Positions 46,765-56,888 of a DNA stretch of 57,367 nt are shown piece after piece. Where the stretch lies: the NCBI RefSeq assembly GCF_023630705.1, contig NZ_JALQEM010000009.1, positions 1 through 57,367 of the forward strand, given 5' to 3'. Below the pieces are notes generated by a model that was not told where the DNA came from, did not search any database, and worked only from the letters and a program-made list of their open reading frames with translations. Position 1 is the stretch's first letter. Each line of letters starts with the position of its first letter. Source of the stretch: Caballeronia sp. GAFFF1 (GTDB taxonomy: Bacteria > Pseudomonadota > Gammaproteobacteria > Burkholderiales > Burkholderiaceae). A program made the translations under genes and the position numbers.

Positions 46765-49503
46765 ATGCGTCCGACCCCCGATGAACTGCTCGACAAGCTG
46801 CAACGCGAGGAAGCGAAGCGCCAGCGCGGCCGGCTGAAGGTGTTCTTCGGCGCGTCGGCGGGCGTCGGCAAGACCTTCGCGATGTTGCAAGCCGCGCGAC
46901 GCCGGCGCGACGAAGGTGTCGATGTCGTGATCGGCGTCGTCGAAACGCATGGCCGCAAGGAGACGCTCGCGCTGTGCGCGGGCCTTGCGACGCTGCCGCC
47001 CGCGCACATCGACTATCGCGGCCGCACGCTCGCGGAATTCGATCTCGACGGCGCGCTCGCGCGCAAGCCGCAACTCATCGTCGTCGATGAACTCGCGCAT
47101 TCGAACGTGCAGGGTTCGCGGCACCTGAAGCGCTGGCAGGACGTGCACGAACTGCTCGACGCGGGCATCGACGTGTACACGACCCTCAACGTGCAGCATC
47201 TGGAAAGCCTCAACGATATTGTCGGGCGCATCACCGGCATTCGCGTGTGGGAGACGGTGCCCGACCGCGTGTTCGATCACGCCGATGAAGTCACGCTCGT
47301 CGATCTGCCGCCCGAGGAACTGCTCGATCGTCTGCGCGAAGGCAAGGTGTACTTGCCGGAGCAGGCCGAGCAGGCGGTGCGCAACTTCTTTCGCAAGGGC
47401 AACCTGATCGCGCTGCGCGAGCTGGCGTTGCGCCGCACCGCCGACCGCGTCGATGCGCAAATGCGCGAGTACCGCGCGGACCGGTCGATCCAGCGCATCT
47501 GGCGGGCGCGCGAGCGGCTGATCGCGTGCGTGGGGCCGGGACCGGAAGGCGCGGCGCTCGTGCGCGCGGCGGCGCGGCTCGCGGCGGCGCTGAAGGCGGA
47601 CTGGCTCGCGGTCTATGCCGAAACGCCGAAGCTCCAGCGCCTTTCCGACGATGAGCGCCGCCGCACGCTCGACGCGCTCGAGCTCGCCTCGGAACTCGGC
47701 GCGGAAACGGTGACGCTCGATGGCGCGGACGCCGCCGCGACGCTCATCGACTACGCGCGCATGCGCAATGTGTCCAAGCTCGTCGCGGGCGCGCCGGCCG
47801 CGCGAAGCTGGCGGCGTGTCGTGCAAACGCCGGTCGCGGAGCGCATCGTCCGGGATGCGGCGGATATCGATGTCACGCTCGTCTCCGCCGGCCCGCGCGA
47901 CGAATCGCAAACGCGGCGGGCGTCGTTAGCCGGCGCGTGGCGCGACGCCGGGCATTCGCCGCCGCGCGCCTACTTCTACGCGCTCGCCATCGGCGCGGCG
48001 ATCACGCTGGTCGCGCATGGGCTGGCCGCGCGGCAGATTGCGCTCACCAATCTCGTGATGCTGTATCTGCTCGGCGTGATCTTCGCCGCCGTGCGGCTCG
48101 GGCGCGGGCCGGGCGTAATGCTGTCCTTCGTGTCGGTCGCGGCGTTCGACTTCTTCTTCGTGCCGCCCGCGCTGTCGTTTTCCGTCACCGACACGCAATA
48201 CGTGCTCACCTTCGTCGTGATGCTGCTGACATCGCTCACGATCAGCCATCTCACGTCGAGCCTGCGCCGCGAGGCGCGCATCGCGTCGCAGCGGGAACGG
48301 CGCACCAGCGCCATGTACGCGATGACCAAGGAACTCGCTGCCGCGCTGATGACCGGGCAGATCATCGAGATCGGCACGCGGCATGTGGCCGAGGTCTTTC
48401 ACGCGAAGGTCGCGATGCTGCTGCCCGATGCGAGCGAACGCGTGCGCCAGAAAGTGGACGAGCCTAACGCGGAAGCAATGCTCGACGCCGCGCGCATCGA
48501 CTTCGATATCGCGCAATGGGTCTACGAGCAACAGAAGCCCGCGGGCCGCGGCACCGACACGCTGCCCGCCACCGATGCGCTCTACCTGCCGCTGCGCGCG
48601 CCGATGCGAACGCGCGGCGTGCTCGCGATCGTCGTCGAGCGGGAAGCGGAGCTGGCCGTGCCCGAGCAGCGGCGCATGATCGAGACGTTCGCGGCGCAGA
48701 TCGCGCTGGCGCTCGAACGCGTGCATTACGTGGATATCGCGCAGGACGCGCTCGTCAACATGGAGTCCGAACGCCTGCGCAATTCGCTGCTCTCCGCGAT
48801 CTCGCACGACCTGCGCACGCCGTTGACGTCGATAGTGGGTTTCGCGTCGGTGCTGGAGGAAGAGGCGCGCGCGATCGGCGGTCTTTCGGGCGAGTCACAA
48901 GAACTGGTGCACGCGATCCACGAAGAGGCGCTGCGCATGAGCGGGCTCGTGACGAACCTGCTCGACATGGCGCGCTTGCAGGCGGGCGCGATCCGGCTGA
49001 ACCGGCAATGGTCGATGCTCGAAGAAACCGTCGGCGCCGCGCTCGCGACCTTGAGGCGCACGCTCGCGGGCCGACCCGTGCAGGTGCGCGTGCCGTCGAA
49101 TTTGCCGCTGCTGCGGCTCGACGCGGTGCTGATGGAGCGGCTCTTCGCAAACCTGCTGGAGAACGCGGCGAAATACACGCCCGCGCATACGCCGATTTCC
49201 ATCGCGGCAGAAGAAGAGACATCGGGCGATGTGCGCGTCGTGATCGACGATGAAGGGCCGGGCGTGCCGGCCGGAATGGAGACGCGCCTCTTCGAGAAGT
49301 TCACGCGCGGCGAGAAGGAATCGGCGCAACCGGGCATCGGGCTCGGGCTCGCGATTTGTCGCGCGATCGTGGAGGCGCACGGCGGGCGCATCGGCGTGGA
49401 GAATCGCGTCGACAGCGAAGGGCGCGTGTGCGGCGCGCGCTTCTGGTTCACGCTGCCGGCGGACGAAGCGCCGCCTGTTATCGAGCAGGCCGAGCGTATG
49501 TGA
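46765..49503 (+). CDS. kdpD: K+ sensor histidine kinase KdpD
   Basis: The 912-aa kinase has all domains intact. The KdpD N-terminal domain has Walker A GASAGVGKT (29-37). Then come a universal-stress-protein domain (about 250-370), four transmembrane helices (about 395-500), a GAF region, the H-box SAISHDLRTPLTSIVG with His 681, and ATPase boxes DDEGPGVP and GIGLGLAICRAI. It normally phosphorylates KdpE to induce kdpFABC at low K+. No kdpE gene follows in the 490 bases before the next gene, which is unusual for this operon. Confidence 0.97.
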   Translation: MRPTPDELLDKLQREEAKRQRGRLKVFFGASAGVGKTFAMLQAARRRRDEGVDVVIGVVETHGRKETLALCAGLATLPPAHIDYRGRTLAEFDLDGALARKPQLIVVDELAHSNVQGSRHLKRWQDVHELLDAGIDVYTTLNVQHLESLNDIVGRITGIRVWETVPDRVFDHADEVTLVDLPPEELLDRLREGKVYLPEQAEQAVRNFFRKGNLIALRELALRRTADRVDAQMREYRADRSIQRIWRARERLIACVGPGPEGAALVRAAARLAAALKADWLAVYAETPKLQRLSDDERRRTLDALELASELGAETVTLDGADAAATLIDYARMRNVSKLVAGAPAARSWRRVVQTPVAERIVRDAADIDVTLVSAGPRDESQTRRASLAGAWRDAGHSPPRAYFYALAIGAAITLVAHGLAARQIALTNLVMLYLLGVIFAAVRLGRGPGVMLSFVSVAAFDFFFVPPALSFSVTDTQYVLTFVVMLLTSLTISHLTSSLRREARIASQRERRTSAMYAMTKELAAALMTGQIIEIGTRHVAEVFHAKVAMLLPDASERVRQKVDEPNAEAMLDAARIDFDIAQWVYEQQKPAGRGTDTLPATDALYLPLRAPMRTRGVLAIVVEREAELAVPEQRRMIETFAAQIALALERVHYVDIAQDALVNMESERLRNSLLSAISHDLRTPLTSIVGFASVLEEEARAIGGLSGESQELVHAIHEEALRMSGLVTNLLDMARLQAGAIRLNRQWSMLEETVGAALATLRRTLAGRPVQVRVPSNLPLLRLDAVLMERLFANLLENAAKYTPAHTPISIAAEEETSGDVRVVIDDEGPGVPAGMETRLFEKFTRGEKESAQPGIGLGLAICRAIVEAHGGRIGVENRVDSEGRVCGARFWFTLPADEAPPVIEQAERM

Positions 49504-49549
49504 GGCATGCATGCGCGATCGCACGGTTGGGAAGTCGGCGCGGCGTTAG

Positions 49550-49810
49550 ATTGTTCGAATAAAACCATCCTTCAATCGCCGACGCTTTCTTATCGATGCC
49601 GGGCTCGCACTCGGCGCGTGCAGTCTCCATGCGTATCCGCGCGCAGCATCCGCGGCGATTTCTTGGAATGCCGATGCCATCGCCCCGTTCGCGTTCGGCG
49701 CGAAGGCGACGGCCGCGCCGACGACTCCGCCGCCCCGAATGCCGCCTACGCGCACGCGCGACAGCAGCGCGTATCCGCCGTATCACTATGCGGCGCGACG
49801 TATCGCGTGA
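49550..49810 (+). other. Start-less ORF with Tat-like signal in the post-kdpD gap
   Basis: The 491-base gap 49504-49994 lacks a normal gene. One frame is open from 49550 to a TGA at 49808 and reads FNRRRFLIDAGLALGACSLH, a twin-arginine-like hydrophobic leader, then a Pro/Ala/Thr-rich stretch. There is no ATG, GTG or TTG in frame before it. It could be a decayed exported-protein gene or chance. Other frames give only Arg-rich nonsense. Confidence 0.25.
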
Positions 49811-49994
49811 CGCGCGGCGTCTATGCACGCGGCGTCTCCACGCACGGCGAGGGCGCCAGGCTCAGCGCGACGCTGGGCGGCGCGCGAGCGGGCGCGACGC
49901 GACCTGCGCTCTATCGCACACGAACCAGAGCGACGCGCCCGCGCTTTTATGTCCCGCTACAATCGTCAGAACCTCATACGCCCGAGGGCTTCAT

Positions 49995-51269
49995 ATGGAT
50001 CTCATCATTCGCCGCGCAGCGCTGGTGCGCTCGACGGGGCTCGTCGATATCGGTATCGAAGCAGGCCGTATTGCTGCCATTGAGCCGCATCTGAACGCGA
50101 GCGCGCGTGAAGAAATCGACGCGAATGGTTCGCTCGTCACTGCGCCTTTCGTCGACGCCCACTTTCACATGGACGCGACGCTCTCGTACGGCTTGCCGCG
50201 CGTGAACGCGTCGGGCACGCTGCTCGAAGGCATTGCGTTATGGGGCGAACTGAAGCCCGAACTCACGCAGGAAGCCATCGTCGAGCGCGCGCTGCAATAT
50301 TGCGACTGGGCCGTTGCACGCGGGCTGCTGGCGATCCGCTCGCACGTCGATGTGTGCGATCCGCGTCTTCTCGCCGCCGAGGCGCTCGTCGAAGTGAAGC
50401 GCCGCGTGAAGCCGTATCTCGACCTGCAACTGGTCGCGTTCCCGCAGGACGGCGTGCTGCGCAGTCCGGGCGCATTCGAGAACCTGAAGCGGGCGATCGC
50501 GCTCGGCGTCGATGTCGTCGGCGGCATCCCGCACTTCGAGCGCACGATGGCAGACGGCGCGGCGTCCGTCACGCTGCTGTGCGAGTACGCGGCGGAGCAC
50601 GGCTTGCGCGTCGACATGCACTGCGACGAATCCGACGATCCCATGTCGCGCCATATCGAAACGCTCGCGGCGGAAACGCATCGGCTAGGGCTGCACGGCC
50701 GCGTGACGGGCTCGCATCTCACGTCCATGCATTCGATGGACAACTACTACGTGAGCAAGCTCATTCCGCTGATGCGCGAAGCGGGCGTCTCGGCCATCGC
50801 GAATCCGCTCATCAACATCACGTTGCAGGGACACTCGGACACGTACCCGAAGCGGCGGGGCATGACGCGCGTGCCCGAGCTCATGGCGGCGGGCATCGAC
50901 GTGGCGTTCGGCCACGACTGCGTGATGGACCCGTGGTACAGCCTGGGTTCCGGCGACATGCTCGAAGTCGCGCACATGGGCCTGCACGTCGCGCAGATGA
51001 CGGGCGTCGACGCGATGCGCGCGTGCTTCGATGCGGTCACGCGCACGCCCGCGCGCATTCTCGGGCTCGAAGGCTACGGCGTGGAAGTGGGCTGTCATGC
51101 GGACTGCGTCGTGCTCGACGCTCGCGATCCGATCGAAGCGATCCGTCTGCGCGCAGCGCGCACGGCGGTGATCAGAAGAGGGAAGGTGGTGAGCCGCAGT
51201 CCGGCCGTGCGCGCGACGCTCGCGCTGGAAGGCCGGCCTGCGGAAGTGGACTTCAGAATCCAGCGCTGA
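49995..51269 (+). CDS. codA: Cytosine deaminase-type amidohydrolase
   Basis: The 424-aa enzyme (E. coli CodA 427) deaminates cytosine to uracil in pyrimidine salvage. The metal site is readable: PFVDAHFHMDATL (H-x-H), HCDESDDP, GSHLTSMHSMDNYY and the catalytic Asp in FGHDCVMDPWYSLG. Relatives act on isoguanine or other ring amines, so cytosine is likely but not certain. The start at 49995 (MDLIIRRAALV) follows gagggcttcat. No cytosine permease is adjacent. Confidence 0.85.
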   Translation: MDLIIRRAALVRSTGLVDIGIEAGRIAAIEPHLNASAREEIDANGSLVTAPFVDAHFHMDATLSYGLPRVNASGTLLEGIALWGELKPELTQEAIVERALQYCDWAVARGLLAIRSHVDVCDPRLLAAEALVEVKRRVKPYLDLQLVAFPQDGVLRSPGAFENLKRAIALGVDVVGGIPHFERTMADGAASVTLLCEYAAEHGLRVDMHCDESDDPMSRHIETLAAETHRLGLHGRVTGSHLTSMHSMDNYYVSKLIPLMREAGVSAIANPLINITLQGHSDTYPKRRGMTRVPELMAAGIDVAFGHDCVMDPWYSLGSGDMLEVAHMGLHVAQMTGVDAMRACFDAVTRTPARILGLEGYGVEVGCHADCVVLDARDPIEAIRLRAARTAVIRRGKVVSRSPAVRATLALEGRPAEVDFRIQR

Positions 51270-51276
51270 CGCAAGA

Positions 51277-51300
51277 AACCCCGGCACGGCGGCCGGGGTT
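51277..51300. terminator. Shared terminator between codA and prlC
   Basis: A 9-bp stem (aaccccggc/gccggggtt) with a 6-base loop lies between the convergent stops at 51269 and 51306. It can serve both genes. Confidence 0.8.
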
Positions 51301-51305
51301 CTCGA

Positions 51306-53432
51306 TCAGTGCACCGTCTGCGTGTGCTCGCTCATGCCGTTGTGACGCAACAGCGCGTCGATGCTCGGCTCGCGTCCGCGAAACGCCTTGAACGAATCCA
51401 TCGCCGGGCGGCTGCCGCCCACCTCCAGAATCTCGCGGCGATAGCGCGTGCCGGTCTCCGCATTCAGCACCGAACCGTTCGCGGCCTTCGCGGCTTCCTC
51501 GAACGCGGCATAGGCGTCGGCGGACAGCACTTCGGCCCACTTGTAGCTGTAATAGCCCGCCGCGTAACCGCCCGCGAAGATGTGGCTGAACGTATTCGGC
51601 CAGCGCGAGAACGGCGCCTGCGGAATGACATGGAACTTCTCGTTGATCTCGCGGGCGAGGTCGTTTACGTTCTGCGTGCCGTTGGCCGGATCGTAGGACG
51701 TGTGCAGCACCATGTCGAACATCGAAAAGACGATCTGACGCAGCGTGCCGAGACCGCTCTGGAAGTTCTTCGCGGCGAGCATCTTGTCGAAGAGTTCGCG
51801 CGGCAGCGGCTGGCCCGTTTCGACGTGCGCCGACATGTCGGTCAGCACGTCCCACTCCCAGCAGAAGTTCTCCATGAATTGCGACGGCAGTTCCACGGCG
51901 TCCCATTCCACGCCGTTGATGCCCGACACGCCGAGTTCGTCCACGCGCGTGAGCATGTGATGCAGGCCGTGCCCGAATTCGTGGAAGAGCGTGATGACTT
52001 CATCGTGCGTGAAGCAGGCGGGCTTGCCGCCGACCGGCGCGGAGAAATTGCACGTGAGATACGCGACCGGCGTCTGCACGTCGCCTTGCGTGCGCTTGTG
52101 GCGGGCGCGGGCGTCGTCCATCCACGCGCCGCCGCGCTTGCCTTCGCGCGCGTACAGGTCCAGATAGAACTGCGCGACGAGCGAGCCGTCCTTGTTCTCG
52201 ACGCGGAAGAAGCGCACGTCCGGATTCCACACGGCGGCTTCGTCGCGGCGAATCGAGACGTTGAACAACGTTTCGGTCACCTTGAAAAGGCCCTTCAACA
52301 CCGCTTCCTGCGGAAAGTACTGCTTCACTTCATTCTCGGAGAACGAATAGCGCTTCTGGCGCAGCTTTTCGGCCGCATACGCCACATCCCACGGCTGAAG
52401 CTCCGGCATGCCGAGTTCGGTCGCGGCGAACGCGCGCAGTTCCATCCAGTCGTTTTCGGCATACGGACGCGCGCGCTTGGCGAGGTCTTCGAGGAACGCG
52501 ATGACCTGCGCGGGCGACTCCGCCATCTTCGGCGCAAGCGACACTTCCGCGAAGTTCTGATAGCCGAGCGTGCGCGCTTCTTCCTGACGCAGCTTCAGAT
52601 GCTGGACAATGTTCTGCGTGTTGTCCCATTCGGCTTTGCCGTGGCCGTAGGTTTCGCCGAGTTCCGACGCCCGCGTGACATACGCGCGATACATCGCCTC
52701 GCGCATCGGCCGATGCTCTGCGTATTGCAACACGGGAAAATACGAAGGAAAGTGCAGCGTGAACTTCCAGCCTTCCTTGCCTTCTTTCTGCGCGGCTTCG
52801 CGGGCGGCTTCGATCACGTCGTCGGGCAGGCCGGCGAGGTCGCTTTGCTGCGTGACGACGTAGGAGTACGCGTTGGTCGAATCCAGCACGTGATCGGAAA
52901 ACGCCTTCGAGAGCGCAGCCTGTTCTTCCTGCAACTGGGCGAAGCGCGGCTTGCGGTCTTCGGGCAATTCCGCGCCGGACAGGCGGAAATCGCGCAACGC
53001 GTTCTCCAGAATCTTCTTGCGCTCGGGCGAAAGGCCCGCGAATTCGTCGCCTGCGGCGATCGCCTTGTACTTCTCGTACAGCGCGAGATTCTGGCCGACG
53101 CTCGCGGAAAACTCCGTGACGCGCGGCAGATTCTCGGCATGGGCGGCGCGCAACTCCGGCGTATCCGCGACGGCGTTCAGATGCCCGACGATGCCCCACG
53201 CGCGCGAGAGCTTTTCCGATTCGCGCTCCACCGTTTCGACGACGTCCTGCCAGGTGGCAGGCGTGTCCGGCGCGCTTGCGCGATCGACGGCGCTTTTGGC
53301 CGCCGCCAGCAGCACGTCGAGCGCCGGCGTGACATGCTCGGGCTTGATGTCGCCGAAGCGCGGCAAGTCGGAAAAATCGAGCAGCGGATTGGATGCTGCC
53401 GTGGTCGGCGTGGCTGCGGTGGTATCGCTCAT
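51306..53432 (-). CDS. prlC: Oligopeptidase A (M3 metallopeptidase)
   Basis: This 708-aa cytosolic zinc peptidase degrades short peptides and released signal peptides. The zinc motif is in ITLFHEFGHGLHHMLTRV (H-E-x-x-H), with the downstream Glu ligand in GVEWDAVELPSQFMENFCWE. The length is close to E. coli PrlC (680 aa). A Thr/Ala-rich N-terminal segment of about 20 residues precedes the fold. The gene stands alone upstream of folD's 3' side. Confidence 0.95.
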   Translation of the reverse strand: MSDTTAATPTTAASNPLLDFSDLPRFGDIKPEHVTPALDVLLAAAKSAVDRASAPDTPATWQDVVETVERESEKLSRAWGIVGHLNAVADTPELRAAHAENLPRVTEFSASVGQNLALYEKYKAIAAGDEFAGLSPERKKILENALRDFRLSGAELPEDRKPRFAQLQEEQAALSKAFSDHVLDSTNAYSYVVTQQSDLAGLPDDVIEAAREAAQKEGKEGWKFTLHFPSYFPVLQYAEHRPMREAMYRAYVTRASELGETYGHGKAEWDNTQNIVQHLKLRQEEARTLGYQNFAEVSLAPKMAESPAQVIAFLEDLAKRARPYAENDWMELRAFAATELGMPELQPWDVAYAAEKLRQKRYSFSENEVKQYFPQEAVLKGLFKVTETLFNVSIRRDEAAVWNPDVRFFRVENKDGSLVAQFYLDLYAREGKRGGAWMDDARARHKRTQGDVQTPVAYLTCNFSAPVGGKPACFTHDEVITLFHEFGHGLHHMLTRVDELGVSGINGVEWDAVELPSQFMENFCWEWDVLTDMSAHVETGQPLPRELFDKMLAAKNFQSGLGTLRQIVFSMFDMVLHTSYDPANGTQNVNDLAREINEKFHVIPQAPFSRWPNTFSHIFAGGYAAGYYSYKWAEVLSADAYAAFEEAAKAANGSVLNAETGTRYRREILEVGGSRPAMDSFKAFRGREPSIDALLRHNGMSEHTQTVH

Positions 53433-53571
53433 GGCTCTCCCGGTTCTGTGATCGTTGAAGCGCGGAGCGGGCCAGTCATGCGAAGCCCGCGCCGCTCGTG
53501 TCCGAATGCTATTGGAGCATTATTGGGGCCGCGGGGCCAAAATCCAATGGATTGTTTCTAAGGGGACGATC

Positions 53572-53590
53572 GACGTTCGGGCGCGTCCCC
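53572..53590 (-). terminator. Probable folD terminator
   Basis: Inverted repeats ggggacg/cgtcccc flank a short spacer just past the folD stop. The minus-strand tail is only mildly T/A-rich, so strength is uncertain. The remaining 53433-53571 interval presumably holds the prlC promoter. Confidence 0.45.
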
Positions 53591-53596
53591 GGCGGC

Positions 53597-54451
53597 TTAC
53601 GCCTGTGCCGCGCGCTCGGCGGCTTCGATGGTGTTGACGAGCAGCATGGTGATGGTCATCGGGCCCACGCCGCCCGGCACCGGCGTGATGTGGCCCGCGA
53701 CTTCCCTGACGCCCGCGAAGTCGACGTCGCCGCAGAGTTTGCCGGCTTCATCGCGATTCATGCCGACGTCGATCACCGTCGCGCCCGGCTTCACCATGTC
53801 GGCCGTCAGGATGTTGCGGCGGCCGGTCGCCGCGACGACGACATCCGCGTTGCGCGTGTAGTGCGCGATATCGCGCGTCTTGCTGTGACAGATCGTGACG
53901 GTCGCGCCCGCTTCGAGCAGCAACAGCGCCATCGGCTTGCCGACGATATTCGAGCGGCCGATCACCACCGCATTCGCGCCGGTAAGGTCGATGCCGTGCG
54001 CCTCGAACATCTTCATCACGCCATACGGCGTGCACGGGCGAAAGAGCGGCTTGCCGGTCATCAGCGCGCCCGCGTTCGCGACGTGAAAGCCGTCCACGTC
54101 CTTCTCCGGCGCAATGGCTTCGATGACCTTGTGGCTGTCGATGTGCGCGGGCAACGGCAACTGCACCAGAATCCCGTGAATGGCCGCATCGGCGTTGAGC
54201 TTCTCGATGTGCGCGAGCAGTTCGCTTTCGGCGAGCGTCGCGGGAAAGCGGTCGAACACCGAATGCAGCCCGTTGTCCTGGCACGCCTTCACCTTGTTGC
54301 GCACGTAGACTTCGCTCGCCGGATTGTCGCCGACGAGCACCACGGCCAGGCCCGGCTTGTGTCCGCGAGCAGTGAGCGCGGCGGCGCGGGCGGCGACATC
54401 GGCGCGAAGAGTCTTGGAAAGGGCGTTACCGTCGATGAGTTGGGCAGTCAT
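53597..54451 (-). CDS. folD: Methylenetetrahydrofolate dehydrogenase/cyclohydrolase FolD
   Basis: This bifunctional enzyme interconverts methylene-, methenyl- and formyl-tetrahydrofolate. The 284-aa protein matches family length and has [20 protein letters not shown] (with the catalytic Lys region), [27 protein letters not shown] (NADP site) and [16 protein letters not shown]. The ATG at 54451 ([13 protein letters not shown]) fits; the 51-residue in-frame extension upstream is non-conserved in character. Confidence 0.96.
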   Translation of the reverse strand: MTAQLIDGNALSKTLRADVAARAAALTARGHKPGLAVVLVGDNPASEVYVRNKVKACQDNGLHSVFDRFPATLAESELLAHIEKLNADAAIHGILVQLPLPAHIDSHKVIEAIAPEKDVDGFHVANAGALMTGKPLFRPCTPYGVMKMFEAHGIDLTGANAVVIGRSNIVGKPMALLLLEAGATVTICHSKTRDIAHYTRNADVVVAATGRRNILTADMVKPGATVIDVGMNRDEAGKLCGDVDFAGVREVAGHITPVPGGVGPMTITMLLVNTIEAAERAAQA

Positions 54452-54626
54452 GGCGAATCGGAATCGAGATTGGGCGGTGTGGCGAGGAGGGCGCGCAGCC
54501 GATGGGTCGCGCTGCCGGCGTGCCAGGGCGCTCGCGGCGCCCTCGAAGAAGGGCGAAATTATACCGCCGGGCGCTTTCAGGCGTCCGGCGGCGTACTGCG
54601 CCACGGTGCTCGCCGCGCTCGCTTGT

Positions 54627-55526
54627 CTACGGCGAGACGGACTGCCACGACGAATCGGGATCGAACGTCTTGATCGATGCCGCCACGCGCGCCGACGCCG
54701 GACCGAGGTTCTTCTGATAGAGCTGCCCGTCCTGGTCGATCATGAAGGACATCACGCCTGAGTCGCCGTACTTCGCCGGCCATGCGATCAGGCCGAAGCC
54801 GTCCGCGAGCGCGCCGCCCTGCATGTAATTTCTCGCGCCGCCTTTCGCGTGCGGCCCTTGCGCGGTGAGGATGCGATAGTGATAGCCGTAGTAGCCGCCC
54901 GAGGCCGTGGCCTTGTTCGGCATGGCCGCCGCGAGCGGGCCGAGCGGGCTTTCCGGCTCGCCGGGCGCGGTGTCCCAGTAAAGGCCGTCGTGCTTGCCGG
55001 GCGTGCTCACGAAGCGCTCGGCATAGTGGTTCGTGAGCTTGCGATAGTCGTTCTGCGCATCGACGTAGGCGAGCGCGACGCGCATCACCGATCGCTCATT
55101 GCGGCCGATGCGCCGCGTCAGCACTTCGTCGCGCGCGGCGGGCATGTCGAAGCGCCAGCCGTGGCCCGTATCGACGAGCGGAATCGGCAGAGTCCAGCCG
55201 GTGCCGCCGGTCTCGATATGCGCGCGGCGCGGGCCGCCGGCAGGCTCCGCATCCTCCACGATGCGGTGTTCCTTCGCCCACGAGCCGAGGTATTCGTAGA
55301 TGTCGTCCTGACCGATGTTGTCGGTCGGCACATAGCGCGCGTGGTCCTTGCCGAGCACTTTGGAGAGCGCGGTTTCGTCGTTCGAGGCGATGGCGTCGGT
55401 AAGGGCTTGCGCCGCGGCTTCGGGCGTCGGATAGACGGCCTGCGCATGCGCGAGCGAGGCGGCGAGCAAAAGCGATGCGCAGAGAAAAGGGCGGGGCGAT
55501 GCGGCAAGTTTTTTCATCGAGATCAT
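54627..55526 (-). CDS. DUF2950 exported protein
   Basis: The 299-aa protein has a signal peptide ([17 protein letters not shown]). The DUF2950 hallmarks are [36 protein letters not shown] and [20 protein letters not shown], with GGYYGY typical of the family. Function unknown; periplasmic. The start at 55526 is set by aggag six bases before the ATG; an earlier ATG at 55550 precedes that site. It lies 51 bases downstream of the DUF3300 gene, a pairing seen repeatedly in proteobacteria (recalled). Confidence 0.88.
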   Translation of the reverse strand: MISMKKLAASPRPFLCASLLLAASLAHAQAVYPTPEAAAQALTDAIASNDETALSKVLGKDHARYVPTDNIGQDDIYEYLGSWAKEHRIVEDAEPAGGPRRAHIETGGTGWTLPIPLVDTGHGWRFDMPAARDEVLTRRIGRNERSVMRVALAYVDAQNDYRKLTNHYAERFVSTPGKHDGLYWDTAPGEPESPLGPLAAAMPNKATASGGYYGYHYRILTAQGPHAKGGARNYMQGGALADGFGLIAWPAKYGDSGVMSFMIDQDGQLYQKNLGPASARVAASIKTFDPDSSWQSVSP

Positions 55527-55577
55527 CTCGGGCTCCTGAGTCGTGGGCATGGGTGTGGCGCAGCGTGGCTCAGCGGC

Positions 55578-56888
55578 TCAGCGGCGATGAAAGCCGCCGC
55601 CGCCGTGGAACCCGCCGCCCGCGCCGCCGCCCTGGAACCCGCCGCTGCGCTGGATTCCGCCGCCGCTGCTGCCGAGGCCACCGCCCGCATTCGGATGCGC
55701 GCTCGCGAACGCCTGGCGGCTCGCTTGCCCGCGCTGGATGTCCTGCCGCGCCGCGTTGCCGTCGCCTGCGCCGCGCAGCGCATTGTCGCGGTTCACGCTT
55801 TGCGCGCGCTGATGCAGATCGTTGTTGCCGACGCCGCGCGCTTCGCCGCCTTGCCGGATGTTCTGCACGCGCTGACTCGCCGACTGGTTGAGGTTCTGCC
55901 CGGTGCGCTGCTGCAGCGTCTGCGCCGCCTGCGCGCGCGCCTGATCGCGGCCGCGGAACTGGTCGCGATTCGCCGCGCCGAGATTCTGGTTCCCGAAATT
56001 CTGCCGGTTGCCGCTGTTATTGCGGTTGAACTGCGGGTCGTTGCGGTTCCAACGCACGTTGTTGCTGTTCGCGTTGATGCGGTTGTTGATGTTGATGTTG
56101 TTGTAGCGGTTCACGTTCACGTTGACGTCGTGACGGCCCCAGTCGCAATTGCCCCAGAGCGCGTTCGCAACCGCGACGCCCGTGCCGAACGCGAGCCCGG
56201 CCGCGAGACCGGAGGCGATCGCATAGCCGGGCGGCGGCGGCACGTAGACGGGCGGATAAGCGGGATACGGCCACGCGCCGTAGACCACAGTCGGGTTATA
56301 CGTCGGCACGTAGACCACTTGCGGGTTGGCCGGCACGATCTGGATGGTGCTCTGCTCGACGACCACCTTCTGCTGTTCGCTGCTCTTGAGATTGCCCGCG
56401 CTCTGCGCCGCGCGCCGCAGCCGCTGCACGGAATCCATCACGTCGCCGGATTGCGCGATGAACGCGTTGCCGAGTTGCGTCACCCAGTCGGGCTTGGAGG
56501 CCATCGTCGCCAGTGCCTGCGGAAACGCAACCAGCGATTGCACGCTCGGGTCCCACGGCTCGGACTGCACGGCCTTTACCGCGTCGTCGCCCTTGATGTT
56601 CGGATTGGCCTTCGACCACTGCGCGGCCGCCTGAATGTCCTGCGGATACGTCGAGGCCATCAGCACTTGGGCGAGCAGCGCATCGGGATAAAGCGCGATC
56701 GGCGCGACGAGCGCATCGATCTGCTGGTTGGAGAGCTTCTGGCCCGCGGGCGCGGCAGGCGATGTCTGAGCGGAGGCGGCCGGCGCGTATGACAAGGTGA
56801 GCGGCACGGCGGCGAGCGTGGCGGCGAGTGCGAGCACACGCACCGGACGCATGCGCTTCGCCAGAGAGAGGCATGGCGTTTCGTTCAA
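55578..56888 (-). CDS. DUF3300 exported protein with Asn/Arg/Gly-rich tail
   Basis: The 436-aa protein starts at a TTG (56888), set by aggag eight bases upstream, and has a signal peptide (VLALAATLAAVPLTLSYAPA...). The DUF3300 domain (about residues 50-240) has ALVAPIALYPDALLAQVLMA, TYPQDIQAAAQW and QVVYVPTYNPTVVYGAWPY. The rest is low complexity: Asn-rich (NININNRINANSNN), Gln/Arg-rich, then a Gly-rich end. A downstream in-frame ATG at 56852 would also keep most of the signal. Function unknown. It is first in a two-gene unit with DUF2950. Confidence 0.88.
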   Translation of the reverse strand: MNETPCLSLAKRMRPVRVLALAATLAAVPLTLSYAPAASAQTSPAAPAGQKLSNQQIDALVAPIALYPDALLAQVLMASTYPQDIQAAAQWSKANPNIKGDDAVKAVQSEPWDPSVQSLVAFPQALATMASKPDWVTQLGNAFIAQSGDVMDSVQRLRRAAQSAGNLKSSEQQKVVVEQSTIQIVPANPQVVYVPTYNPTVVYGAWPYPAYPPVYVPPPPGYAIASGLAAGLAFGTGVAVANALWGNCDWGRHDVNVNVNRYNNININNRINANSNNVRWNRNDPQFNRNNSGNRQNFGNQNLGAANRDQFRGRDQARAQAAQTLQQRTGQNLNQSASQRVQNIRQGGEARGVGNNDLHQRAQSVNRDNALRGAGDGNAARQDIQRGQASRQAFASAHPNAGGGLGSSGGGIQRSGGFQGGGAGGGFHGGGGFHRR

